Assembly (NCBI GenBank): GCA_031459855.1
Contig: JAVKHP010000001.1
Location: 1,765,906-1,825,841 of the forward strand
Direction: 5' to 3'
DNA: 59,936 bases
Source of the DNA: Armatimonadota bacterium
GTDB lineage: Bacteria; Sysuimicrobiota; Sysuimicrobiia; Sysuimicrobiales; Humicultoraceae
The position numbers and the translations under genes were made by a program. This document shows positions 32,542-41,257 of this stretch, one piece after another (the stretch's first letter is position 1; each line of letters opens with the position of its first letter). Below the pieces are notes generated by a model. It did no database searches. It was not told the DNA's origin and was given only the letters and a program-made list of their open reading frames with translations.

Positions 32542-34947
32542 TTATGGGCGGCCTGGCGGTAGCGTCAAGCGTTCCTCCTCGAGCAGCGCATCCTCAAGCA
32601 GCAGTGCGGCGACTGCGTCCTGCTCCGCCCGCGCCGGATCCAGCGGGATGACGTGGTACCGTCCCGCCAGCCACTCGGGCAGCTGGTCACCGTAGTGCGG
32701 GCTTCCGGGCTCGCCCGAGGCGCCCGCCGCGTCGACGGCCCACAGTACGGGAGGATCGGTGGCCAGGTCGGCGATCAGCCGGTAGTTGGCGCCCAGGCTG
32801 GCCAGGTAGTTGGGATCGTAGCCGGTGTTGCACACGGTCACGCCGCTGCCGTGGACAGGGAGGCCGCCGCGGTCGAGCAACGTCCCCAGGTCGCCCCGCC
32901 CGGACAACGCGTGGCGTAGCGGGATCGTGTGGATGCGGCCCCAGGTCCAGGTGTCCATGGCCGGGCCCAGCCGGGCCTCCAGGGCGTCCACCGCGCGCCG
33001 CAGCGCGTGCAGTGCGGCGGTGGCGCGGTCGCCGTCGGGGAACCAGCCCCAGGGATCGCCGGTCAGCAGGGCGAGCGCAAGGCCGGCGTTGGCGCTGGCC
33101 ATCAGGTCCACCAGGGGCGCCGGGAAGCGCGCGGCGGCGACGGCGCGGCACCACTCTGCGAAGAACACCTCGAAGATGGCGGCGCCGACGGCATCGGTCG
33201 TCATGCGGCGATCCCAGGCACGCAGCACTGCCGCCGCGCGACGCACACGGGCGTCGCCGCTGCCGTCCACCAGCGCCAGCAGCCCGGGGACGCCCTCGAC
33301 GGCCCGCAGCGACAGCACGTCGAGCTGCATGCGGGCGAAATCGTCGGCGCTGAAGCGCTCCTGCGCCTCGAGCAGCTGTCGGATGCGGCGGGCCCGGAGG
33401 CCGCTGCTCCAGGTCCCCGAGAGAGGGTAGGGGAAGTCGGGCGGCGCGTTGTGGTTGTTGGCAGTACGCACCCAGCCGGTGGGCGGGTCGACGACCGCGG
33501 GCAGCATGTCGAAGGGGATGAACGCCCGCCACTGGTGGGCGGGGTCCCATCCGGGCCGGTAGGCGCGGTCCCACTGCTCGCGGATCGGGATGCGGCCGGC
33601 GCACTGGTAGGCGATGTGGCCGTCGACGTCGGCCAGGACGAAGTTGAGCGTGGGAACGCTCCAGGTGCGCAGCGCGGCGCGGACGGCGGCCACGCTGTCT
33701 GCCCGGGCGATCTCCAGCAGGCAGGTCAGCTCGTCGCTGTCCTCGGCGCCCAGCCAGCGCAGGCTCACGGGACCGGTGTCGCGCAGCGGGCCGGGCAGCA
33801 GGTGGTCGACGATAGGGCCGTTGCGCGACGCGCGCACGACCAGGTCGACGGCCGGCGCGCCGCGGACGGCGATCTCCTCGCGGCGCTCGCGCGCCGGCTC
33901 CCATCGGCCGTCGTAGAGGAACGCGCCGGGGTGCGTGGGATCGGTGCGCTCGAGGTACAGGTCGCGCTGCGAGCAGAGGTTGTTGGTCACGCCCCACGCC
34001 ACGCGCGCGTTGCGGCCCATGAGCAGGGCCGGCGTGCCCACGTAGGCGATCCCGGCGGCGTTGAACGACCCGCCGCAGAGGTGCAGCTCGTACCAGCAGC
34101 TGGTGACCCCGAAGGCGATGTGGGGGTCGCTGGCCAGCAGCGGTCGGCCGGTCACGCTGCGGTGTCCGGCTACGGCCCAGTTGTTGCTGCCCGGTCCCTC
34201 GCCGGCGCCCCCGCTGGCGAGCGGCTCCACCGGCGTCGCCGCGGGCGCCACCGCCGCGACGATCGTCTCGTCGCCGGCTTCGGGCAGCAGGAACGCCTCG
34301 TAGAGCCCGGGGTCGCGCAGCACGCGCTTGGCCAGCTCGGGGATGGCGATCACGGGCAGCCGCCCGGTGAGGTACCAGCGCAACTCGGCCAGCACCGCCA
34401 GCGAGTCGTACGGTGTCCACGGGTCGGGCGCGTAGTCGAGCAGGGCGAACTCGATGGGCAGGCCCCCTGCGCGCACGCCGATGCAGGCGTTCACCCCGGC
34501 GGAGAACGCCTCGAGGGCCACCCGGGTGGTCGCCGGCAGGCGCTCGAGGTGGGCCTGCGCGATGTGGGGCAGGCCGACGGTGCGGGCCACGATGTCCAGC
34601 TCGAGGCCATCGGGACCCAGCACCTCCGCCAGCCGCCCCAGCGCGCGCCGGCGCAGGTAGTCCATCTGCCACAAGCGGTCCTGGGCCATGGCGAAGCCGA
34701 CGCCGAAGAACAGGGCGTCGTCACGTGCGGCCAGGACATGGGGGATGCCCCAGCGATCGCGCAGGATCCGGACCGGCCCCGGCGCGCCGACGCGGAACGT
34801 GCCGGTGGTTGGTGGCACGCGTGCGGCGACCTCCGCCTGCCACCAGGCGTCGAACGCCTGCCGCGTGAGTCCTTCGGCGGCGCAGACGGCCTCGATGGGG
34901 ACGCCGGCCCCCAGCTGGCGCAGCAGGTCAGTCGAAGATCGCACCAT
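32542..34947 (-). CDS. Penicillin acylase family Ntn-hydrolase without signal peptide
   Basis: This 801-residue amidase-type precursor has an alpha-chain with RDRWGIPHVLA, then the autocleavage site GPGSNNWAV with Ser254 as the new N-terminal nucleophile of the beta chain. Further family motifs are LLASDPHIAFGVTSCWYE, VAWGVTNNL and NHNAPPDFPYPLSG. Known enzymes hydrolyse the amide of penicillins, acyl-homoserine lactones or glutaryl compounds, and are usually exported. Here the N-terminus has no signal peptide. Residues ~5-42 resemble a helix-turn-helix (AVCAAEGLTRQAFDAWWQ). It heads the catabolic operon, so it may act in the cytoplasm on an imported N-acyl compound. Confidence 0.85.
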   Translation of the reverse strand: MVRSSTDLLRQLGAGVPIEAVCAAEGLTRQAFDAWWQAEVAARVPPTTGTFRVGAPGPVRILRDRWGIPHVLAARDDALFFGVGFAMAQDRLWQMDYLRRRALGRLAEVLGPDGLELDIVARTVGLPHIAQAHLERLPATTRVALEAFSAGVNACIGVRAGGLPIEFALLDYAPDPWTPYDSLAVLAELRWYLTGRLPVIAIPELAKRVLRDPGLYEAFLLPEAGDETIVAAVAPAATPVEPLASGGAGEGPGSNNWAVAGHRSVTGRPLLASDPHIAFGVTSCWYELHLCGGSFNAAGIAYVGTPALLMGRNARVAWGVTNNLCSQRDLYLERTDPTHPGAFLYDGRWEPARERREEIAVRGAPAVDLVVRASRNGPIVDHLLPGPLRDTGPVSLRWLGAEDSDELTCLLEIARADSVAAVRAALRTWSVPTLNFVLADVDGHIAYQCAGRIPIREQWDRAYRPGWDPAHQWRAFIPFDMLPAVVDPPTGWVRTANNHNAPPDFPYPLSGTWSSGLRARRIRQLLEAQERFSADDFARMQLDVLSLRAVEGVPGLLALVDGSGDARVRRAAAVLRAWDRRMTTDAVGAAIFEVFFAEWCRAVAAARFPAPLVDLMASANAGLALALLTGDPWGWFPDGDRATAALHALRRAVDALEARLGPAMDTWTWGRIHTIPLRHALSGRGDLGTLLDRGGLPVHGSGVTVCNTGYDPNYLASLGANYRLIADLATDPPVLWAVDAAGASGEPGSPHYGDQLPEWLAGRYHVIPLDPARAEQDAVAALLLEDALLEEERLTLPPGRP

Positions 34948-35114
34948 AGGACGTGCATTCGTGGCGCTACGGGGGGAACTCCTGGCGGTGCCGATGCGCG
35001 CTCCGGCGCGTTCAGTGGGCGTGCGGCGTCCATGCGCACGGTTGTCGAAGGCGCGTCGCCTCGAACGCCCGGGAATCCGAGGCCCGGCGGAACGGGGACG
35101 CCGGGACGAACCGG

Positions 35115-36002
35115 CTAGCGCACGCCGTCGTCCGGGCGCGCGCTGGTGCGCGTCAACCGGGTCAGGCTCTCGCGCAGCGGCTGCCAGATGCCGTCGGGAT
35201 CCTCCAGGACGTCGCCGTGCGGACCTGCGGCGGGCGCGACGGGGATCTCTGCGGTGGTCAGGCCGGCCGTCTCGGCCGGTCCGCTGCGGTCTTCTTCTTC
35301 GCGGCTCGCGCGCACGACCTGGACGAACGCGCGGACGACGGCTGGGTCGAACTGCGTGCCGGCGCGTCGCTGCAGTTCGCCCACCGCCTCCTGGGGGCTG
35401 CGCGCGTACCGGTACGGCCGGTCTTCGATCATCGCCAGGTACGCGTCGACCACCGCCACGATGCGCGCGCCCAGGGGGATCTCCTCACCGCGCAACCCCC
35501 GCGGGTAGCCGCGGCCGTCCCACCGCTCGTGGTGGGCGCGCACGATCTCGGCGACGCCCGCCAGCCGGGGGATGACCGCGAGCAGCTGCGCGCCGGACAC
35601 CGGATGAGTGCGGATCGTCCGCCACTCCTCGGCCGTGGGCGGGCAGGGGCTGCGCAGGATCTCCTCGGGCACGCTGATCTGGCCGACGTCGTGGAGGATG
35701 GCGCCGTAGCGCACCACCTCGACCTGGTCTGGCGGCAAGCCCATCGCGCGCGCCACCTGTGCGGCCAGCTCGCCGCTGCGGCGCGCGTGCCCCGGACGGT
35801 ACTCGGTGCGGGCGTCGGCGGCGTCGGTCAGCGCCAGCAGCGCGCAGATGTACGCGCGCTCGAGTTCCTCCAGTCGGCCGGGCCGGTCGACCCGCCCGAG
35901 CGCGTCGACGCCCCCGACGCGGTCCGCGGCGCGGGGCATGGAGCCTCCGTCCCACCCCTCGGAGTGCTCCGTCGTGCTCGGCATCACGGCGTGCGGCGGC
36001 AT
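35115..36002 (-). CDS. HD-GYP domain protein (c-di-GMP phosphodiesterase-like)
   Basis: This 295-residue protein has an unstructured ~45-residue N-terminus and an HD-GYP domain: HD pair in AILHDVGQI (His104-Asp105), HPVSGAQLL, HHERWDGRGYPRGL with the GYP motif at 165-167, and VVDAYLAM. In active enzymes the motif reads HDxGK; here Gln108 replaces the Lys, which may affect activity. There is no receiver or sensor domain. The C-terminal 60 residues are low complexity. It is divergent from the TPR-XRE regulator. The start could also be the ATG at residue 22. Confidence 0.87.
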   Translation of the reverse strand: MPPHAVMPSTTEHSEGWDGGSMPRAADRVGGVDALGRVDRPGRLEELERAYICALLALTDAADARTEYRPGHARRSGELAAQVARAMGLPPDQVEVVRYGAILHDVGQISVPEEILRSPCPPTAEEWRTIRTHPVSGAQLLAVIPRLAGVAEIVRAHHERWDGRGYPRGLRGEEIPLGARIVAVVDAYLAMIEDRPYRYARSPQEAVGELQRRAGTQFDPAVVRAFVQVVRASREEEDRSGPAETAGLTTAEIPVAPAAGPHGDVLEDPDGIWQPLRESLTRLTRTSARPDDGVR

Positions 36003-36286
36003 CGCGTGTCTCCTGCGTCGTCGTCCCGCCCGCGCCTGCGGGGCGGGCGACGGATGAGACCGGCTGAGGGCTCCGGCACTGCTCGTCGTAGCCGGCTGCT
36101 CCGTCGCCCGCCGCTCGCAGCTCCCCTGCGTTGCGCGCGGTGCACCATCTGGGCCTGCACCCGGCAGCGGGCGTGGCGTCTAGGTCTAGCGACTCTGTTG
36201 TACGGGAACAACCCTCGCAGGACCAGGGCAATTTGCACCGTCGGGGCACGCAGCGCGCGCCGTCGCGCGCGGCGCACCAGGAAGGT
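36003..36286. other. 284-nt divergent promoter region (HD-GYP / TPR-XRE)
   Basis: This stretch separates the two divergent regulatory genes and contains an inverted repeat at 36197-36212. No sigma-70 hexamer pair stands out. Confidence 0.4.
36197..36212. promoter_or_regulatory. Inverted repeat, candidate operator
   Basis: GTTGT and ACAAC arms (5 bp) are separated by ACGGGA. It lies 90 bp upstream of the XRE-type regulator start. The AT-rich dyad stands out from the GC-rich surroundings. Confidence 0.35.
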
Positions 36287-38242
36287 GTGAGGAACCTCGC
36301 GGTGACTTTAGAGGAACTGCTCCGACAGGCGGAAAGCTACCGGCGGGCGGGAGGGGCCGGCCCGGCACAGGCACTGCTCGCGCGGGCGGCCGCCATGCTG
36401 GCACCCACGGCCCCGGCCCGGGCTGCCGCGTTCTTCGAGGACGCCGGGCGACTGGCCATGCACGCTGGCGCCCACCAGATCGCCGCAGAGAACTTCGGCC
36501 GGGCGCTGGAGATACTCACACAACAGATGGACCCGCCGCCGGCCCTGCGCGCCCGGCTGTACGCCCGCCTCGCCCGCGCGCACTATGCTGGCGGCACGTT
36601 GCGGCGGGCTGCGGCGGCGGCGGGCCGGGCGGTGCGGCTGGCCCGCGGCGTGGATGCGGCCGTGGCCGCCGACGCCTACCTGGTCCTCGGTGCGGTCCTG
36701 CGCATGCGCGGTCGCCCCCGCGAGGCGCTCCGGGCGTTCCACCGGGCCCGACGGCTGGCACTGCAGGCGCGTCGGCTGCGGCGCGCCGCCGAGGCGTTGC
36801 ACGGCGGCGGTCGGGCCCTGCTGGACCTGGGCGAGGTCTGGCGGGCAGAGGTCGCGCTCAACCGTGCTGAACGAGAATACCGGCGGCTGCGCGGCGCTCC
36901 GACGCCCGTCCGCGTGGACCTCGTGCGGCTACGCCTCGTGCGCGAGGATGTGACAGGCGGCCTGGACGCGGTACGCGCGCTGCTGGCAGACGTCAGCGCC
37001 CGTCTGGACGCAGCGACGCACGCATCGGCCCTGGCGCTGGCCGCAGAGTTCCAGAGCCGCGTCGACCCCGCAGGCGGCCTGGAGACCGCGGTGCTGGCGT
37101 TCGAGCTGGCCTGTACGCTGGGCCGGCCCCCGGTGCTCGCGGACGTGGTGCCCGTACTGCTCCGCCTGCGGCGCGCTACCCGTCAGCCGCTGGCGCCTCG
37201 CGAGCAGCAGGTGGCGCGGGCGTTGGCCGCTGAACTGGGCCTGGCGGTGGACGCGGAGCACGGCCGCGCGTGGCACGGCGTTGACGACGATCGGGCCGTC
37301 CCCGAGGCTGACCGGGCAGGCGTGGCACCGCCGCTTCCCGCGACGATGCGCGAGCGCCCTGCGCCCTGGACCGACGGCGGGATTCCGCCGCGTCGCCTGT
37401 CGCATCGTGCCGACCGCAGCGCGCCGGACCTGCCGACGCCGGCGCCCACGGGGCAGGAGATCCGTGCGCTGCGCATCGCGCTGGGGTGGACCCAGGAACA
37501 GCTCGCCGAACGGGCGGGCTTCGAGGTGACGACCGTCAAGCGGGCGGAGCGCAACGCCGGCGTGCCGGAACGCACGATGCGCGCGCTGGCCATGGCCATG
37601 GGCGTCGCGCCCGCATCGACGGGACAGACCGCTGCGCGCTACTGGCGCCACATGGGCCGGGCGTACGAGGCGATGGGCTCGCTCCAGGAGGCGCGCGCGG
37701 CGTTCGCACAGGCGGCGAAGCTGGCCGGGGCCAGCGGCGACCTGCTGGGCGAGGCCCAGGCCGAGGTCGCGCTGGCGCGGCTGGACCTGCGCGCCGGTGA
37801 GGTCGGAGGGGTGGTGGGGCGACTGGAGCGGTGCGGCCGGGTGTTCGCCAGTGCCGGTGACGTGGCCGCCTGCCGCCAGGTGGAACGGCTGATGGCGCAG
37901 GCGCACGTGGCCATGGGCGATGCGGCCGCCGCGGTCGAGCGCCTCGAGGCGTTGCTGGATATGCCGGGCACGCCCGTCGAGGACCGGCTGGAACTGCTGG
38001 AGGCGCTGGCAGTCGCATGCGAGGCCGCCGGCAACCCGGTCCGGGCGGACGCGATGCGTCGGGAAGCTGCGCGGCTGCGGGCGGCGGGTGCCGCGCAGGC
38101 GCCCGCGCGCGTGCGCCAGTACGCGGAAGAGGCGGTGCGCCTGCACCGCGCCGGCCGCGAGGCGGAGGCGGCGTACATGGCCGAGGTCGCGGCGCGCTGG
38201 GCGTCCATCACCCAGGCCCTCGCGCAGGTGGCGTCGGGCTAA
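36287..38242 (+). CDS. TPR protein with internal XRE-type HTH domain
   Basis: This protein is about 651 residues. Residues ~1-330 are Ala/Arg-rich helical repeats of TPR type (RLYARLARAHYAGGTLRRAA, ADAYLVLGAVLRMRGRPREA). A Pro-rich linker follows. Residues ~388-440 form an XRE/Cro HTH (TGQEIRALRIALGWTQEQLA, then RAGFEVTTVKRAERN). A second TPR block runs to the end (RYWRHMGRAYEAMGSLQEAR). An HTH between two TPR blocks differs from the usual N-terminal HTH of RRNPP or SARP-like regulators. The TPR may bind a peptide or partner. The start is GTG 36287 (AGGAAGG upstream) or GTG 36302. Confidence 0.75.
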   Translation: MRNLAVTLEELLRQAESYRRAGGAGPAQALLARAAAMLAPTAPARAAAFFEDAGRLAMHAGAHQIAAENFGRALEILTQQMDPPPALRARLYARLARAHYAGGTLRRAAAAAGRAVRLARGVDAAVAADAYLVLGAVLRMRGRPREALRAFHRARRLALQARRLRRAAEALHGGGRALLDLGEVWRAEVALNRAEREYRRLRGAPTPVRVDLVRLRLVREDVTGGLDAVRALLADVSARLDAATHASALALAAEFQSRVDPAGGLETAVLAFELACTLGRPPVLADVVPVLLRLRRATRQPLAPREQQVARALAAELGLAVDAEHGRAWHGVDDDRAVPEADRAGVAPPLPATMRERPAPWTDGGIPPRRLSHRADRSAPDLPTPAPTGQEIRALRIALGWTQEQLAERAGFEVTTVKRAERNAGVPERTMRALAMAMGVAPASTGQTAARYWRHMGRAYEAMGSLQEARAAFAQAAKLAGASGDLLGEAQAEVALARLDLRAGEVGGVVGRLERCGRVFASAGDVAACRQVERLMAQAHVAMGDAAAAVERLEALLDMPGTPVEDRLELLEALAVACEAAGNPVRADAMRREAARLRAAGAAQAPARVRQYAEEAVRLHRAGREAEAAYMAEVAARWASITQALAQVASG

Positions 38243-38335
38243 CCCCTGCCCTCGGCACTTACGACAACCGGACCGCCGCGGCATCGCCTCACGTCCGTGC
38301 AGTGGGTCCACTCCGCGCATTGGGTGGAGGCCCGG

Positions 38336-38435
38336 GCATCCTCATTCACGTCCATGCATCCTCATCCACGCCCGTACATCCTCATCCACGCCCACGCATC
38401 CTCATTCACACCGGCGCGTCCCCATCCACGCAGGT
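38336..38435. repeat. Five-unit 20-bp tandem repeat
   Basis: The units start at 38336, 38356, 38376, 38396 and 38416 with consensus GCATCCTCATYCACGCCCRY. A period of 20 bp is about two helical turns, so binding sites would face the same side of the DNA. There are no spacers, so this is not CRISPR. Confidence 0.85.
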
Positions 38436-38487
38436 GCGCCCTTCGATCGACGGCGCACGCGACGCCGGCGGCGACCCCGGACACGCA

Positions 38488-38529
38488 ACGCGCGGACGCG
38501 CGTCCCTCCGGGGGCGCGCGTCCGCGCGT
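38488..38529. terminator. Strong hairpin, 15-bp stem
   Basis: ACGCGCGGACGCGCG (38488-38502) and its exact complement (38515-38529) flank a 12-nt loop. No T-run follows. It may terminate the TPR-XRE transcript or form a structure ahead of the PLP enzyme gene. Confidence 0.5.
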
Positions 38530-38728
38530 CGGTGAGACAGTGCCGCCGGCGCCAAGACGCCCTACGTGATAGGCGTGGCGTCCCCGCATCGGTGGGACCA
38601 GTGCGCACCGCCGCGATCTGCGCAGAGGGGTGGCACGGCAGGTGGCGAGGCGTCGCGGTGTAATTACACCTGCTGGCGGCCGGATCTGGCCGGAGTCCAC
38701 CGGATGCCGGGAGCACGGAGGTCACCGC

Positions 38729-39886
38729 ATGGACCGCGCGACCAGGGACGTGTACGGGACGCTGGGCGTACGCCGCGTGATCAACGCGTGCGGGAACATG
38801 ACGCTGCTGGGTGGCTCGCGCCTCTCGCCGCGGGTGCTGGCCGCAATGGCTGCGGCCAACGACGCGTTCGTGGACATGGCCGAGTTGCTCGCGCGCTCGG
38901 GCGAGGCCATCGCGGCGCAGCTGGGGGCCGAGGCCGCCGTCGTGACCTCGGGGTGCTTCGCCGGCCTGGTGCTGGGCGCGGCGGCCATCATGACGGGCGC
39001 GGATCCTGCACGCATCGCCCGGCTGCCCGCCACCGACGGCATGCGCGACGAGTTCCTGATCCAGGCCCCGACCCGCTACCACTACGACCGCGCGGTGACG
39101 GTGCCCGGCGGCCGGCTCGTGCCCGTCGGCGACGCAAACGGCACCACGGCCGCACAACTGGAGGCCGCCATCGGGCCACGTACCGCGGGCATCCTGTACC
39201 TGGCCAAGGCCGAGGGCACGTCGGGCGTGCTGCCGCTGGCCGACGTGGTGGCGATCGCGCGCCGCGCCGGGATCGCGGTGCTCGTCGACGCGGCGGCTGA
39301 GGTGTATCCGCTGGACAGGATGCGCTGGCTGGCCGGTGGCAGCGGCGCCGATCTGGTGTGCTTCGGAGCCAAGTACTTCGGTGCGGTGAACTCGGCGGGC
39401 GTGGTGTGCGGCACCCGCCAGGCGGTCGAGGCCGTGATCCAGAACAACTTCGTCGCCTACGAGAGCGCCGACACCCAGGCGCTTGGCCGCGGCTACAAGG
39501 TCGACCGCCACGAGGTGATCGCCACGGTGGTCGCGCTGGAGGAGTGGTTCGCGCTGGACCACGAGGCGCGCCTGGCCCAGCAGGAGCGGCGCCTGCGGGC
39601 GATCGCGGCGGCGCTGGAGGGCCTCGCTGGCGTGCGGGCCGAGCTCGTCTGGGAGCAGCCCTCGCCCTGGAAGCGCCTGGTCGTCCGCCTGGACGAGGCC
39701 CGGGTGGGGACGACGGCCGCGGCCGTGGAGGCCGCGCTGCGCGAGGGCGAGCCCAGCATTCGCGTGCGCGTCGAGGACCACGCCCTGGTGCTGGCGGCCC
39801 ACACGCTGGACGACGGCGACGTTGAGATCGTCGGCCGGCGCTTGCGCCAGGTGCTGGCCATGGGGGCAGGGGCCGCGGGCGCGTGA
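38729..39886 (+). CDS. SelA-like PLP-dependent enzyme (aminotransferase fold I)
   Basis: This 385-residue enzyme starts at ATG 38729 (RBS ACGGAGGTC). The N-terminus YGTLGVRRVINACGNMTLLGG and the active-site segments VLVDAAAEVYP (PLP-binding Asp187) and CFGAKYFGAVNSAG (PLP Lys215) are those of the SelA/DgaE family, which includes D-glucosaminate-6-phosphate ammonia-lyase and D-amino-acid lyases. It is shorter than true SelA (~460) and no selB or tRNA-Sec is nearby, so it is unlikely to make Sec-tRNA. It is paired with a sarcosine-oxidase-like gene, which suggests amino acid or amine catabolism. Confidence 0.83.
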   Translation: MDRATRDVYGTLGVRRVINACGNMTLLGGSRLSPRVLAAMAAANDAFVDMAELLARSGEAIAAQLGAEAAVVTSGCFAGLVLGAAAIMTGADPARIARLPATDGMRDEFLIQAPTRYHYDRAVTVPGGRLVPVGDANGTTAAQLEAAIGPRTAGILYLAKAEGTSGVLPLADVVAIARRAGIAVLVDAAAEVYPLDRMRWLAGGSGADLVCFGAKYFGAVNSAGVVCGTRQAVEAVIQNNFVAYESADTQALGRGYKVDRHEVIATVVALEEWFALDHEARLAQQERRLRAIAAALEGLAGVRAELVWEQPSPWKRLVVRLDEARVGTTAAAVEAALREGEPSIRVRVEDHALVLAAHTLDDGDVEIVGRRLRQVLAMGAGAAGA

Positions 39887-39954
39887 CCGGCGCGGCGGCG
39901 ATCGGCCTCGACGCCACAGAGCATCCCGCAGGATCGAGGGGCAGCGTGCGGTGA
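39883..39954 (+). other. Relay mini-ORF, 23 codons (SelA-like to oxidase)
   Basis: GTG 39883 overlaps the upstream stop and the TGA at 39952-39954 overlaps the oxidase GTG at 39951. Both junction words are GTGACC, 68 bp apart. Confidence 0.42.
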
Positions 39955-41078
39955 CCTACGACGTGGTCGTCATCGGTGTGGGCGGGATGGGCAGCGCCGC
40001 CGTCTACCACCTGGCCCGCCGGGGGGCGCGGGTGCTGGGCCTCGAGCAGTTCGACATCCCCCACGACCGCGGTTCCTCCCACGGGGTCACCCGCATCATC
40101 CGCCTGGCCTACTTCGAGGATCCGGCCTACGTGCCGCTGCTGCGTCGCGCGTACGCCCTCTGGCACGAGCTGCAGCACCGGTACGGCGAGCCGCTGCTCT
40201 ACATCACCGGCGCGATCGACGCCGGGCTCCCCGGCAGCGTGACGGTCGAGGGGTCGCTGCGTTCGTGCGCCGTGCATCACCTGCCCCACGAGGTGCTGGA
40301 CGCCGCCACGCTCGGGCGGCGGTACCCCGGCTACCGGCTGGCGCCGGAGATGGTGGCGGTCTACCAGCCCGACGGCGGCTTCGTGCTGTCCGAGCGCGCG
40401 ATCGTGGCCCACGTGATGCTGGCGCAGGCGGCCGGCGCCGAGGTGCACGCCCGCGAGCGGGTGCTAAGCTGGGACCCCGACGGCGGTCAGGTCGTCGTGC
40501 GCACCGACCGCGCCGTCTACCGTGCCCGGCGGCTGGTCGTCACGGCGGGCCCGTGGGCTGGCCGCCTCGTTCCGCGGCTGGCCGCCCTGGCAGTGCCCGA
40601 GCGGCAGGTCCTGCTGTGGGCGCAGCCGCGCCGGCCCGAGCTCTTCCGGCTGGGCGCGTTCCCGGTCTTCAACCTCGAGGCGCCGGAGGGCCGTTTCTAC
40701 GGATTTCCGATCTTCGGCGTCCCGGGCGTCAAGATCGGCAAGTACCACCACCGGCACGAGCGGGTCGACCCGGATGCGGTCTCGCGCGAGGTCACCGCCG
40801 AGGACGAGGCGGTGGTGCGCGAGGGGCTACGCCGCTACTTCCCCGAGGCCGACGGCCCGACCATGGCGATGAAGACGTGTCTGTTCACCAACTCGCCCGA
40901 CGAGCACTTCATCGTCGACCGTCTGCCCGAGGCGCCGCAGGTGTGCGTCGCCGCGGGCTTCTCGGGGCACGGCTACAAGTTCTGCAGCGTGATGGGCGAG
41001 ATCCTGGCCGACCTCGCCCTGGACGGCGCCAGCGCGTTCGACCTGCGCCTGTTCCGCGCGACCCGATTCGAGGCCTGA
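39951..41078 (+). CDS. Monomeric sarcosine oxidase / N-methyltryptophan oxidase-like flavoenzyme
   Basis: This 375-residue flavoprotein has the Rossmann motif VVVIGVGGMGSAAVYHLARRG, the MSOX-type SSHGVTRIIRLAYFEDPAYVP segment and Cys310 in MKTCLFTNSPDEHFIVD, the site of covalent FAD attachment in monomeric sarcosine oxidases. It also has GFSGHGYKFCSVMGE. It would oxidise a secondary amine or N-methyl amino acid to imine plus H2O2. It follows the PLP enzyme through a relay frame. Confidence 0.88.
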   Translation: MTYDVVVIGVGGMGSAAVYHLARRGARVLGLEQFDIPHDRGSSHGVTRIIRLAYFEDPAYVPLLRRAYALWHELQHRYGEPLLYITGAIDAGLPGSVTVEGSLRSCAVHHLPHEVLDAATLGRRYPGYRLAPEMVAVYQPDGGFVLSERAIVAHVMLAQAAGAEVHARERVLSWDPDGGQVVVRTDRAVYRARRLVVTAGPWAGRLVPRLAALAVPERQVLLWAQPRRPELFRLGAFPVFNLEAPEGRFYGFPIFGVPGVKIGKYHHRHERVDPDAVSREVTAEDEAVVREGLRRYFPEADGPTMAMKTCLFTNSPDEHFIVDRLPEAPQVCVAAGFSGHGYKFCSVMGEILADLALDGASAFDLRLFRATRFEA

Positions 41079-41109
41079 GGGACGGAGTCCACGGCGTCCT
41101 CACACCTCC

Positions 41110-41254
41110 GCCGCAGGCCCGCCGACCGGCGTCCAGACGGAGCCTCCGCACCGACGCGCAGGAGCCCGCGCGGATCCGCTGCCGCAGATCCCCGGCCGGC
41201 TTGCAGGCGGAGCCGGCGGGGCGATCGAGGCCGCGGCTGTGCGGCCCGCCGCAG
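41110..41254. repeat. Degenerate ~70-bp repeats downstream of the oxidase gene
   Basis: The word GCCGCAG recurs at 41110, 41181 and 41248; the first two copies extend as similar ~35-nt stretches ending GGAGCC (71 bp apart). Divergence is high. Confidence 0.35.
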
Positions 41255-41257
41255 GGG

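Larger units (their letters stand above)
38243..38728. other. 486-nt intergenic region with repeats and hairpin
   Basis: There is no supported gene. It contains a 20-bp tandem array (38336-38435), a 15-bp-stem hairpin (38489-38528) and a 60-bp-spaced similarity (TCCGCGCGTCGGTGAGAC at 38521, TCCCCGCATCGGTGGGAC at 38581). The RBS of the next gene (ACGGAGGTC) is at its right end. Confidence 0.5.

Noticed and set aside
38336-38435. CRISPR array
   Set aside because: Repeats are 20 bp, directly adjacent with no spacers, and no cas genes are present.
38729-39886. Selenocysteine synthase (SelA)
   Set aside because: The protein is shorter than SelA, and no selB, selD or tRNA-Sec is seen. The metabolic context fits a SelA-like lyase better.
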